DNA of 64,000 nt from Ifrita kowaldi (taxonomy: Eukaryota > Chordata > Aves > Passeriformes > Cinclosomatidae), in NCBI GenBank assembly GCA_013398055.1, contig VZRS01000310.1, forward strand, positions 164,972-228,971, written 5' to 3'. The notes under the pieces were generated by a model. It was not told the origin of the DNA. It worked only from the letters and a program-made list of their open reading frames with translations, and did not search any database. Shown one piece after another: positions 41,201 through 51,853 of this stretch. Made by a program: the position numbers and the translations under genes. The first letter of the stretch is position 1; each line of letters begins with the position of its first letter.

Positions 41201-41985
41201 AGCACAGAGCAGGACATACAGCTGTTTCTGTAGATGCCTAAGCAAAATGAATGAGACTGATTTATGGTTTTATTCAATGACACTGCACTGAGGATAAGCA
41301 CTGAATTAACTCTCTGGTATCACACGTGGTCCTTTCAGGCCAGGGCTGCAGTTCACTGGTGAGGCTGTGTGGAAAATCCTGAGCTGCCCCAGCTTAGTAC
41401 AAGGGTAAATGGAGGATGACACACTCCAGCACTTTCAAGCCAGCACCTTTCAAAACAAATCAACTGCTTATATGATTAACGCAAAGTACTACGTTTTCGC
41501 AGTAGCAGGAGTCACTAAACCATATTAAAGACCAAGACTACATCAGTTTATTTATTTATTTTTAATGAAAGGTTCTAAATAAACCAACTGTTCAATTTTT
41601 CAAAGGTACTGAGCAGCCACAATAATTAGGTCTGGGTCAGTGGGAGCTGCCAGAATGCCACAGAAGTGACTCAGTCCTGTTAATTATCTGAAAAATAAGG
41701 AACAGTGACAACACTGGACACTCCATCACGACCTATCTCCCCCAAACACACCACCAATGAAAAGCAATCATTTGAGAATGGCTGCCTGTAACCATTATTC
41801 AGGACAGAAATTATAGACAGGAGAAAAGCAAGGAAAGGTTTCAGCCTAATCTGGCCAAATACTGCTGTATGTAGAGATAATCCTATAAAAAAATGAAGCA
41901 GCAACACCACAGCAGTGGCAACTTCCCACAGTGCCAGAAGAACTCCAGAAAAAAAAGAGCAGGAGCTATTTTAAAAGCTAAGTTT

Positions 41986-42032
41986 AAAAAAAACCAAACC
42001 AAACCAAACCAAAACAAAACCAACCAAAAAAA
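41986..42032 (+). repeat. (CCAAA)n microsatellite
   Basis: A leading A-run is followed by four to five CCAAA units that degrade into AAAACAAAACCAACC. It lies in intron 2 and is the longest simple repeat with a five-base unit in the window. Confidence 0.9.
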
Positions 42033-44207
42033 CTCAAATCAATACAAGTCCAGAGGAAACAAAGAGTATTAAAGCCAACCAGAAATTCACCCAACCTTGC
42101 AAACCACACACCATCGTTACAAAAATATTCTAACACACAAGTCATTTTCTGAAGAGTCATACAAATACAAACCTAACAGAAGACAGCAGCTCACAAAGAG
42201 GCACACAGCCTGTTTTGGTCATGCACAGTTCCTGCTCACAGACACTTCTCAGTTCCAGTGTGTTTATGACTCTGTTGTCATTTATTTTAAAATATGAATG
42301 GAGCATTCTTTTCCTCCAGAAACACTGCATTGTTAAAATGCCAGTACATTAAAATAACTTACTGCTTACTACATTTCAATCAAACAAACTACAGCACTGA
42401 CACTTAATATATATTGAGTGCTTTCAGCAAGATCAGCATATGGAGTTCATTTCTTCTGTTTTGTTCTCACATGGGCCAAACTCAGAGACAAGACTTAGAA
42501 ACAGATGAAGCAGTGATCCTGTGGGCAAGCACAGAAACTGCATCTTCTCCAAAGTTATGGAAAGACTTAGTTGAAGGTTCTCAAAATACATAAATATTTA
42601 ACCCTTTGTTTCTATAGAATTCTGACTTAGGAAGTTTGATTTATGGCAGAAATATCGTATTTTAGGTTGTGTGCTTAAAAGAAAATTTTTGTTAAGGTTC
42701 TTGAAATAACAGGAAGCAGAATTGAAAAGCTTACAGCCAAAGGACTTTGTGAGTTATGTTCTTCCCTATTGTGATTTTTCCTACAATTCATCCACATTTC
42801 ACCACCATACTGTTCCTCTGTTATAACCAACACAAGCACTTAAACTCAAGAATGCAAAATGAAGTTCAGAAGGATGACATTTTTGCAAAAAATTAGTTAC
42901 ATATCTGAGGTTTTGAATGGCTCTCTCACTACTGCATTGACAGACATTCTGCTAGATGGGCACTCTCAGTTATGAACAGCCAATAAGCTACCTGTTCCTA
43001 AAATAATAAGATACTTCACAAGAGAGCTTTTGTGTATGACTTTTTCTTAAACAAAGGAAAAGTTAGCTGCAATTTCAGTGCAAACATTCCCTTGCAGGAT
43101 TTATAGTTTAGTGCTGAAGCACTCTGCAAATTCTCAGCAACGAGTGAATCAAAATGAAAATGAAACCTAAAACAGCCAAGTTAATGCAAACAGAACATAA
43201 TAAGAAACCCAACTGCTGAAATAAACCTGATCAACCAAAATTACTGTGGAAAACTCCTTGGCCTCTTTGGGACAGTAGATCCCATGAGATAATCAGGACA
43301 GCCTCTTTCAACTTCTACAACATTTCCATTTGTAGTTTACTCTGTGAAAGCAAGTTCAACTTCCAAAACAATTCTGTTTCTTAGACATTCTAGGCATGAA
43401 GACAGCTTGCTAAAAAAATCCAAAACGTTTAACCTGACAGTGTTCCTTTAAGACAGAGCAGTGCACAGCTTTCCAGCATACTTGACAGAGATTTCCTACT
43501 CCACGAGATAGAATTTAAATTTGTAGAGGCAATTACTCATAACCAGTGAAAGCAGCCAATGCAAGTGCCGAACTTGCCAACAAGAAGAAAGGCCAAGTAT
43601 TAGAAAGGAGGCTGCAGTTTATTACAAGGCAATTTGAACATCTCAGTCCACAAGGTCTGGAAAGTATTTTCTTCATCCCCTGACACTACATGCTCACACT
43701 AACGTGAGGAATTATGTCAGTAACATCAATATTCCAAACATATAAAACAGCAGTTAAGTATTTATATAATGGAGATCTTTCCCTGACTATTTAAAAGCTG
43801 CTTCTAGTCTTGCCTAGTAGATTTATTTAAGCTCATTTTGCACAGGAAAGATGATGTGCCAGACCCACACCATTAACTGCTGTCCAGTCAGCTCCAAAGT
43901 CATCCAACTGGACCACCACCGCACAAAATTCTTGTCTGACTAAACAAACACCTTAAGGCAATTCCCAAGGACCTGCCTCTTGCCCCTTCCTGTTAAAAGA
44001 TGGAAAGGAAAAGGAAAAGAAGAAGAAACGTGATCTCTTCAGGGAGGAAGTCAAAAATCAAAACGGGCATCCAACCCATACATCCCATGACCACCATGTC
44101 CAGGACTGAACTCCAATGCCTCCAACAACCGACATAAGTGTCAACAGATAACACTCAGCACCACCAACTTGAATTGGCAGTTGGAAAATAGCTCATGGGA
44201 AATGTTT

Positions 44208-44260
44208 AAAAAAAAAAAAAACCAACATCAAAAACCCAAAACCAACAACCAAAACCACAC
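44208..44260 (+). repeat. A-run followed by an AC-rich tract
   Basis: Thirteen A followed by irregular CCAAC/CAAAACC units, about 290 bp downstream (on the sense strand) of the EHBP1 start-codon exon. Confidence 0.85.
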
Positions 44261-44550
44261 CAAGTCACAGATGCGAGCTAACAAACTCTGCAAGGTAAAA
44301 ACAACGCCAGCCTAGAAAATCAATAGCACAGACCAAAACCAGCAGGTCCAGAGTAACCATGCAGCAAAGCCAGCACTCACTGAGAAAGACAAGCAGCTCA
44401 TGCAGCTGCCTCTGCAATGGGCTGGCAGGAGAAGGTAAGGGGATGCAAGAGCAATGCACATACCAAACAATACACAATGAGCAACATCCTTCCTATTTCA
44501 GCACCAGCAACCTACTCCATCATATTACAGCAACGTGAGCCGCTTCTTAC

Positions 44551-44654
44551 CATTTTTTCGTGCACTCAACCATCAATTCCTGGTAAGAAGCCACAAACTG
44601 GAACTTGGATGCATGTTTCCCAACACGCTGCAGTCTTTTCCAAACTGAAGCCAT
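44551..44654 (-). CDS. EHBP1: EHBP1 first coding exon (residues 1-34, start codon)
   Basis: EHBP1 links endocytic-recycling membranes to actin. Its N-terminal C2-type domain binds phospholipid, NPF motifs bind EHD proteins, and a CH domain and a C-terminal Rab8/10-binding region follow. This exon, read on the minus strand, begins with ATG at 44654-44652 and encodes MASVWKRLQRVGKHASKFQF followed by VASYQELMVECTKK, which I recognise as the EHBP1 amino terminus. The start context is strong (A at -3, G at +4). The exon ends in TG, with donor GTAAG at 44550, so the Trp-35 codon is split (phase 2) and is completed by the first G of the next exon. The basic N-terminal stretch leads into the C2 domain. 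The 5' edge continues as untranslated sequence. Possible acceptors place the exon start at 44676 (after AAG) or 44691 (after CACAG), and I could not choose between them. Identity is very secure. EHBP1L1 is the nearest alternative, but the match fits EHBP1 better. Confidence 0.96.
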
Positions 44655-44691
44655 GATGGTGAGAAATACCAGTCCTCTTAGGCAGCAGAAG

Positions 44692-46011
44692 CTGTGTGAA
44701 TACCAATGTAGGTTTCAAAGAGCGTGTGTGCTTGATACTAGCAGATTTATATACAGACACAGTAAAAAGAGTGTGTGAAGAACTTGACGGGATGTCTACA
44801 ATTCATATTCTGCCTCTCCCCTCCTCAGGGTAAATCCCAGTCTAGCGGAATGGCTCATCACTGGCCGGGAGCAGCATGCAGTAGTAGTAGACAGGTAATG
44901 GAAAGGAAGTTCTCTCATGGAATCATCACACTTCACACAGTAGACGAAGGGAAGACTGCAGGACTGGAAGACAAGACACGGAGAGAAAGCATTGGTTAAT
45001 ACACTTCATGCTAAGTGCTGCAATCGCACGTGATCTCGTACCTTTCAAACAACTACAAGAACATACCCCCTTCCTGTTGTCATCCACATACAGCCCCCCC
45101 CCAATTAAATAAATAAATAAGAATACTGCAGCAATTTCAGGAATTCAAACCACGAGACTGTTCAGAAACATATCAACATATCCTATTATCAGAAGCATCA
45201 TAATTGGCAACAACAACAAAAAAGGGCAGGTCAGGGCCACACCGAATCCTTACGAAGCATCTCCGGGAAGCAATGCAAAGTGGCTGAGGTGCTGCCAATA
45301 TGCACCCAGAGGGAGGGACACGGGGAGATGAAGTTCTTTGTCTTGACGACAAAAGGTGTAACAGTTGTTTCCTCTAACACACCTCCCGCTTTCATTTCTC
45401 TGTGCAAGGAGAAGAATCAGCCAAGAAGACAGAAAGGGAGGGTTGCTACTCAAATGCCTGTGCCAGGGTGAGGAGGAGGACGAGAGAGGAAGGGGCATTT
45501 CCCGAGTCCAGGCTACCCAGGATTCCCCATCTTCCTCGCTGCATCATATTGAAATGGAAATGTCTCTCCATCCTGCACCGAGAAATGATCATCAGGGAGG
45601 TGAAAAGGGAGACGAGAAACCCAGGTGGGTCTCCTCCGTCGAAAGGAAAGCAGCATCTCCGCTGGGTGTGGGGAAAAGAGCCTCTTCATTAGGAATATGG
45701 GGAAGCACAAGCTAGCCGCAGCTGGCGAGAAGTCAGGGTAGGATGGCATCAAAGCTGGCGAGGAGGCTACCTGAAGTAGAATCGCCCCCGGCAGGGGGGG
45801 TCCCCACAGAGCCCCGGGGCGAGGAGCGCCCCGCTCCGCCTCAGCAGCCCGTGTCACCTCCGCGCCCAGCCCGCCGGGGCAGCGCCCCCCGCCCTTGGCC
45901 GGGAGCCGGAGCGGTTTAAAAATTAAAACGCCACCGGCAGGGAGCAAGGCGGGGAGCGGCGGCTCCGCGACCGCGGGAGGGGACGGGCGGCTCCCCGTGC
46001 GCGGCACTCAC
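44692..46011 (-). other. EHBP1 intron 1
   Basis: This about 1.3-kb intron lies between noncoding exon 1 and the start-codon exon. The right part (45780-46011) is still CpG island. The rest is ordinary unique sequence with a C-run/(AAAT)n simple repeat near 45094-45121. Several long open frames exist here only because the DNA is G+C-rich and stop-poor. None has a recognisable product, and I treat them as chance. The left edge depends on which acceptor is used for exon 2. Confidence 0.8.
45094..45121 (+). repeat. C-run and (AAAT)n
   Basis: Nine C, then AATTAAATAAATAAATAAG. Located in intron 1. Confidence 0.9.
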
Positions 46012-46090
46012 CTGCCGCCGGCTCCTCGCGGGCGGTCCCGCCGGGCGGGCGCGCTGGCACCACACGGCAGGCGAGAGTCAGCGCTGCCGC
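46012..46090 (-). other. EHBP1: EHBP1 noncoding exon 1 (5' UTR), approximate start
   Basis: On the minus strand the CpG-rich sequence ends in GGCGGCAG followed by GTGAGTGCC, a near-ideal splice donor. The last exon base is 46012 and the intron begins at 46011. No ATG-led EHBP1 coding sequence occurs here, and the next recognisable exon carries the start codon, so this is most simply untranslated exon 1. The 5' boundary (the transcription start) is not visible. The CCAAT box at 46133-46137, usually 60-100 bp upstream of a start, suggests initiation around 46050-46090, so the right edge given here is an estimate. An ambiguous base at 46100 lies near the presumed start. The donor is seen directly; the exon's role is inferred. 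Confidence 0.7.
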
Positions 46091-46099
46091 TGCCCATTA

Positions 46100-46100
46100 N
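46100..46100. other. Single ambiguous base
   Basis: One N in the context CCCATTANTCACC, within the EHBP1 promoter and close to the presumed transcription start. It may be a polymorphism or a low-quality call. Confidence 0.95.
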
Positions 46101-46309
46101 TCACCTCCGTCTCCAGCTCCACCTCTGCTCTGATTGGTCACTGAAGCCGAGGAGGCGGGGCTAGTTGTGAGGAGAGGCCACACAATAGGTCAGTTCGGCC
46201 GTCTGTCAGCACGAAGATGCCAGGCTATTGGCTGCGGTGCTTCCTAAAGCCGCGGTCAGGGCAGAGGTGTGGCTCCGCTGCCGCCCCCGGGACTCGCCGC
46301 CGCCTCAGG

Positions 46310-46382
46310 GGCGGGGAGCGGCGGGGAGGGGAGGGGTGGGGGCGGGGGGGNNNNNNNNNNNNNNNNNNNNNNNGGGCGGGAA
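46310..46382 (+). repeat. G-run tract with internal assembly gap
   Basis: The plus strand carries many runs of three or more G, ending in GGTGGGGGCGGGGGGG immediately before 23 N at 46351-46373, and it resumes with GGGCGGG. The pattern meets the usual G-quadruplex definition (four or more G-runs with short loops). The gap at this exact place is what polymerase and sequencing dropout on such a structure would give. The true length of the tract is unknown. It lies upstream of the EHBP1 CCAAT boxes, on the strand that is non-transcribed for EHBP1. Confidence 0.7.
46351..46373. other. Assembly gap (23 N)
   Basis: A run of 23 unknown bases inside the G-rich promoter tract. Open reading frames that cross it are artefacts. 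Confidence 0.99.
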
Positions 46383-46570
46383 CCACAGATGCCTTCCGTG
46401 AGGTGGGCACGGGGCGGCTAAAGGTGCGAGCGGCTCCGGATCGAGGCGGCGGGAGGGGAGGAGGAACCGCGGCGATGGACAGTCCCCGCGCTGGGCCCGC
46501 CCTGAGGAGGGGTCAGTCAAACGCCAGGCCTGACCGAAGTCCTGCAGCTCAGGCCCCGGTCCTTTAGGGG

Positions 46571-49500
46571 CTCCGGAGTTCGGGTGCGGATGGGAAACTG
46601 ATGGAAATTAAATACCGCAGGCAGGACGATGTTTCTTTGCTGGTTTAACCTGCGTGCTCTGGGAACGGCACCCAGGCGGCGGGGGCTGGATGTTGTGCGC
46701 AGTTTGATGTTAAAGTCTCTGCAAGGGAGAACAGAGCAGTGAGAGGGGTGATGTGGGATGCGGCTGTGAATTCCCCGTGGTCACGCTGGCTGAAAGCGTC
46801 TCCTACACTGCGGTGCCATGAGGGATGTGTCGGGACCCGGGTGTAAACCCTCGGTGCTGGGTTCCAGCATTAATTCAGAATTAACCTGTGGCTACTCTGG
46901 TTCACGCTGCCTGTTGCCCTCCTGCCCTCTGGACACCCGTACAGGTGTGTTTAAGTTTGGGACCCCAAAGCGCCATTTGCAGTAGGTGAATTCCAGAGTC
47001 ACGGTAACGTGGTTGCGTGCTCTCTGGCAGCTAATCTTAAACCTATCAGCCAGCCAAGTCAGAAACTAAGCCAGCTATCAAGTGGAAGCACAGAGAAATA
47101 AGGAAGATAATGCAGTGGAGCTCTGAGAGCAGCTGTAAAATTGAACCCTCAGGGCTTTGCAGTCCTCTGTGTTCTTTGCCATGACAAACCAAATGGAGTG
47201 CAAGCCTGATCCACAGTCTGGGAAGCTCCTTATCCCAGTGTTTTCCTCCTTTCCCCTAAGCTGCCTCTCGCTGTGCTGGCATATCGCAGAGGCTGCCAGC
47301 ATTCAGTGGCTGGAGTGAAAGGAGAGAAAGAATGACTGTGTGGATGGCCACAGGCCTAAGCTGAGCTAAGTTACTTTGGAGAGGTTGAATATTTGGGCTG
47401 TTGAAAAGGTCAGCCCTTTGCTTATAACGTGTTACTCTTCAGCCCTTACCCCGGCTGCCAGAGGGTGTGTACTTGGAGCTGTTCTGGAAGAGGCAGTGAT
47501 TGTCCTTTTTTTGAAGTGTTACACTGAAATGTTGCAGACAGTTGTACTACTCATACAGATTTTCTTGGAAAATCCCTTTTTTTTCCCCCTGAATATTTTT
47601 GAAGTTAAAATTTGAAGATTTGGCACTTTTGTCTTAACATATCTGTCCCAGTTTTGCAGCTGGTTTATACACACAGAGTAATTCCAACACACTTGAAGGA
47701 GACATCACTGGGCTTTTTAAGTGCAGATCACCTGCTTACGATTTGGGAAATGAGGCCAGGATTTCCAGATCACATCAGGCTGAGAACATGCTGTATGGAG
47801 CACACAAATGCTTGGGTTTGACTTGGAAAACACCAGATGGAAAACTGGCAGCTGTAAAGTGCATCAAACAAGGCAATTTAAAATTCGAGTGGCCCTGAGG
47901 AGATGCTTGGCTCTTCATACCAGAGAAATACCAGGTAATCAGTTGTGCTGATTTTATTTCAAAAGTTGCCTTTATTCCGAGTATATAACCAAAAATTAGT
48001 CCATGAACTTCTCTGATTTATCTCCTGAATAACCTGCAGCACCCAGGCTAATTCCTAAGACATATCTATGACCAAGGTCTTACTTTCCTCAAACTGAGAT
48101 GGACATTTTCTGTCCAGTGGAATAAACACAGAAGGTCTGGTGGTTTGTTCAGTGACTTGTGTTTCAAACATCATTATTTATTAACATTTTCCATTTCCTT
48201 CATAGCTTTTGGATTCAAATTACACCACGCCTGGGAGGTACACGGCATAAGGCTGCTTTTGCCTTCGTTATGTGGGGAGAAATACAACACTGGCAATTAT
48301 CCCACAGATTATCTATTTTACGGTTTTTAAGAGCAGCCATCCTCAGTTCTTGCAATTTTGGGGAAAGCCTTAGGAGATTTCAAAGGCTTTGAGGAATTAC
48401 TGTGGGAGGAAGGGCAAGATCTTCAGCTGCAGATTGGAAGCTAGAGGCCACCACAGCGTTCTCAGGTTACTGGACTGAGTCTTACATCACACCAGCTCAA
48501 AAGCTCTTGTGACTTCTGTTGGCATCTCACAGCCCAGAGGAACCAATAAATGGCAAAAAGGGATTAGCAAGGGCATGGATGAAGAGCCCCATACGTCGTC
48601 CTTGGGTCAGGCACTCAGATGGGTCAGCAAGGAACCCCCATGTTGACTTCATTTCCATATTGCAAACATCTCTTGGCTGGTCTTGTGGCTCTTGACCAGG
48701 CTACAAGCCTGGTTTGTGACAGTGATGCAGCTCAAACCATAGCTCAGCTCAGGATCTGAGCCAAACTTTGGGGAAATGATCACATTTTTACTTAATCCAA
48801 TATTATGAGCTTGATGGTGAAAACAAGCAAAGCTGGTTACACCAAGGTACCCAGTGCTCTCTTTTAAGGTCAGTAGCTGAGTGAATGACTCTCGTGTGAC
48901 TCCCAGAAGGGTCCTTCTGATTATGAAAAAAATAATGCATCATTTTATGTACAGTGTCAAATCTCTTCTGCAAACAGGAAAAATAGTCATGTGATGAATA
49001 GGCAAATACTGTTTTATTATATAAAGATATATAATGTGTGTGACACAATCTATTTAAACCATATTTGTGTCAAATCTGCTGCCTTCCTTGCCTGTAGAAG
49101 GACAGCTGAGGAAATGTATCCGTGTATATTTGAGCACACTCCCATCTTTGTTGTTCTAGAAGTGCCATGGGACAGGATGCTGAGAGCTGCTCGAGCTGGG
49201 AAGTTGGTGGGGCTGACCAGGGAGGCCCCAGAGCAACCTGACCCTGTTCCTTCTAAGCAGCTGGTTCCACTGAGGACACTCTTAGTATCCAAAAACTCAT
49301 GCTCTGTGGCTCCTCTTTTCCAGTTGCTATCTCGACACTCAGACTCCCTCACAATCTCCACAGAAATCCCTGTGTATTCTTTTGTTTCTGAATTTTGCCT
49401 CCTGCTCCCTGGCTTTGACTGATGGTGGGAGATTTCAAGCTTCCTGTTCCAAGTAGAGAGATGATCTATGCTCTATTTCTGTTACTCCCTGTCAAGTTTT

Positions 49501-51202
49501 AAAGCTCTCCAGCCTCTCCCTTATCCTTCAACGCCTCGTCATCAGCATGACTAAGGACAGGTTGTTCACCAATAAAGAAATGACCTTTGCTAGGAATAGC
49601 TGTCATAAATCTCTATTTCCCTGTCCTTCTGTACATGAGCCTGCAGAAATGTCACTGAGGAAATCAAGGAATTGGATTATGTCAAATTTGCAAGAACATT
49701 CTGCTTTCTGAGGCAAAGGGCTGTGTCGATGAGGTTACCTACACCTGCCACATTTTAACCTCCTTGTGTTTCTAGATCCCATCAAACCTTTGATCCCCTG
49801 TTAATGGAAGTAGTGGAGAATTTGCACTGACCTCAGTAATATTTGTAAAGTACCATCCTCCTGCTCCCCAACATGTCCCTAACTGGTGCTTGACACCATA
49901 ACATTCTGTTCTGTAACAACTAGTGCTACGTTGTCTGCTCTTTTTCTTTGTTTCCTCACATCCCAACAGTAATTTAAAAAATATATATATATATACATAA
50001 CTAATCACAATATAGATAGCAAAAAAAAATCATTTTTTAATCCTCCCTTCTTCATTTGTTTCTTGCTTGCTGCTGATGAAATTCCACTCAGATGTCTTTC
50101 CATGTGATCTGGTAACACCCGACAGCCATTCTGTATTGGAGGGAATAATGTTTTGAATATTCCCTCTGGTAAATAGCAGTGACAGTTGAAAGGGTGTGTG
50201 GGTATGTGTGGAATATCCCATTTTATTTGTGCTCTGAAAGCTTGACTTTGAGACTGGTGGCTGGGAAAGGCGATTCCCACATTGCAGAATCAGACAGCCG
50301 AGCTCCTATCCCAGCCTGGAACAAAAGCAGATCATTTCAGCAATACTTCCAGCTGTGCTTAAGGCACGAGGCATAGAAACATCACCATTTGTTCTTGCCT
50401 TGCCAGCAAAAGAAATAGCTTTTGGGATGCACTCTTGTGGGCTTGTGCTTTGTTACTGCTCTGGCCCAGGCCAAGGCAGGCTCTTGCCTATGGACCAGCT
50501 TACCTGTGCAGCATTCCCAGCCCAGGCCAGGTCCCAGCAGAGCTGTGTACAGGCACCCACCCTCTGAAACCTCCTAATCCAGAGCCTGCCCCCTGCAGAG
50601 CCCTGCTGCCAAAAGGAATCTCCAGAGACAGCAGCTGGGGTAACTCACCGGCTCTTTCTTATGGATTGTTTGTTCTCCCACTCCCTTGCTGTGGCTGGAG
50701 CCTGCACTCAGATGTGGTGAGACCCTGTCGTGCCGCCCCTTCAGCCTGTGCCACAAGGGGTACCCAAAATGCCAGTTCCCCGAGTGGCAGCCTCATGTCA
50801 CAGCCCCTTTGCTCTCCTGTGACCAGCTTCATTGTGCCACCCCAGAGTCGCCAGCTACCCCTTGGCCTGCCCCTCTAAACCCCACTGCCCGAAGTCTTGT
50901 ACGCAAAGTCAAGCGGGAGGGTTCAAACCAGAGCAGATGGAAAACATCCTCACCTGTCTTGCCTTTATCTCCCCTCTCTTGTCTGGCTGACATTCTCCCC
51001 AAACCACTCAGCAGTAAGGGGCATGTTGTATTTATCTGCAGAGGAGGTCAAGGACAGGAGTCACATTCCTGAAATGCAGAAGTCGCAATGCAGTTCAGCC
51101 TGTGGAGGCAAGAGCAAAGATGGGGCACTGACAGTGGAGACCCCATGCTACAGACAGCATTTCCCTTCCCTGGATCAAAACATCCTGGATTAGTGTTGGT
51201 TT
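46571..51202. other. EHBP1 upstream region, no gene recognised
   Basis: Mostly unique sequence beyond the CpG island. Short open frames on both strands show no family resemblance. There is an (AT)n repeat near 49981 and no transposon I can name. The region may carry divergent noncoding transcription from the island, which is not visible in the sequence. Confidence 0.6.
49981..49995. repeat. (AT)n microsatellite
   Basis: About seven AT units preceded by TTTAAAAA, upstream of EHBP1. Confidence 0.9.
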
Positions 51203-51256
51203 CTACCTTCTCCTAGATTACAGGGGGTCTTTTCTGCTCCCTGTCCCTGTCTACCA
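51203..51256 (-). mobile_element. 54-bp isolated CR1 snippet, exact copy of 56418-56471
   Basis: These 54 bases match 56418-56471 without a mismatch and in the same orientation, while the flanks differ from the first base outside. At 56418-56471 the segment lies in its natural CR1 context, just upstream of the reverse-transcriptase block. At 51203-51256 neither flank looks like CR1. The block both starts and ends with CTACC. The simplest view is a short templated copy inserted at a CTACC site. See the findings. Confidence 0.85.
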
Positions 51257-51344
51257 AGTTTATTATCGACTTGCTTTTCAGTCAGTTTGCAATGGTCTGA
51301 ATGAGTTTTGTCATTACCTTTTGATATCTTGCTTCTCTCTTCTC

Positions 51345-51377
51345 AAAAAAAAAAAAAAAGAAAGAAAGAAAAAAAAA
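51345..51377 (+). repeat. A-run with AAAG units
   Basis: Fifteen A, then three AAAG-type units, then a further A-run. It lies about 90 bp to the right of the 54-bp CR1 snippet. Confidence 0.9.
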
Positions 51378-51584
51378 GGCAGCCTGTGCTTTGTCCATAA
51401 ATAACAACTTTCAGTTTTTTATCATGCTTGGTGTATTCTGTACCCTTTCCAATTCTTCAGTACCCTTCCTGTGTGGTCTCCCTAGCCTTTTTGCAGAGTA
51501 TAATTATGCTTGTATATGACATCCTGCAGTACTAATGAGGCAAAGAATGCCTTCCTCCCTGTCTTTTTAGAATAAACTGCTCAT

Positions 51585-51853
51585 GATGTGGCCAGCAGGA
51601 CCAGGGCAGAGATCACCCCCTGTGCTGGACACTGGTGAGGCCACACCTTGAGTCCTGTGTTCAGTTTGGGCCCCCCAGGACAAAAAAGACATTGTAGTGC
51701 TGAAGCGTGTCCAGAGAAGGGCAGGGGAAGAGTCTGGAGCACAGTTCTGATGAGGAGCAGCTGGGGGTGCTCAGCCTGGAGAAAAGGAGGCTCAGGAGGG
51801 ACCTTATCCCTCTCTACAACTCCCTGAGAGGAGAGTGAAGCCAGGTGGAGCTC
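51585..51853 (+). mobile_element. CR1 LINE 3'-region fragment
   Basis: The plus-strand sequence contains hallmark CR1 text, including 'gtgaggccacacctt', 'cagtttgggcccc', 'gcgtgtccagagaaggg', 'ctgggggtgctcagcctgga' and 'ggaccttatccctctctac'. This corresponds to the distal end of CR1 ORF2. The fragment ends near 'gccaggtggagctc' without a full 3' UTR, so it is truncated at both ends. Its reading frame is broken by stops. Edges are accurate to about 10 bp. Confidence 0.9.

Larger units (their letters stand above)
17221..44550 (-). other. EHBP1 intron 2 (27,330 bp)
   Basis: The intron spans from donor GTAAG (44550) to acceptor AACAG (17221) on the minus strand. I recognise no coding exon of EHBP1 inside it. 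It holds simple repeats (listed separately), one 60-N gap, moderately G+C-rich patches (about 23780-24110, 25740-26300, 34030-35250), AT-rich enhancer-like blocks (21420-21860), and a plus-strand exon-like segment at 34028-34275. No CR1 copy is recognisable in it. Alternative EHBP1 first exons could exist here but none is evident. Confidence 0.9.
45780..46570. promoter_or_regulatory. CpG island promoter of EHBP1
   Basis: This is the only long, dense G+C/CpG block in the window; sequence on both sides is AT-rich. On the minus strand it contains two CCAAT boxes (CCAAT at 46133-46137, in CCAATCAG, and at 46227-46231, in CCAATAG) and a GC box (CCCCGCC at 46153-46160), with the exon 1 donor downstream at 46012. 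Both CCAAT boxes point toward EHBP1. There is no TATA box at a matching distance. This fits a housekeeping-type dispersed-start promoter with NF-Y and Sp1-type input. The island extends about 400 bp past the CCAAT boxes on the other side, so divergent transcription (a short upstream antisense RNA) is possible but not shown. Confidence 0.88.

Noticed and set aside
40818..41301. 157-codon plus and 151-codon minus frames over the same DNA
   Set aside because: They mirror each other on opposite strands without any recognised motif. Chance in stop-poor sequence.
45513..46007. 164-codon open frame on the minus strand through intron 1 and the CpG island
   Set aside because: It crosses the exon 1 donor into intron, shows no family resemblance, and lies in stop-poor G+C-rich DNA.
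46217..46567. 116-codon plus-strand frame at the island
   Set aside because: It spans 23 N and is Arg/Gly-rich because of G-run composition. There is no recognisable product.
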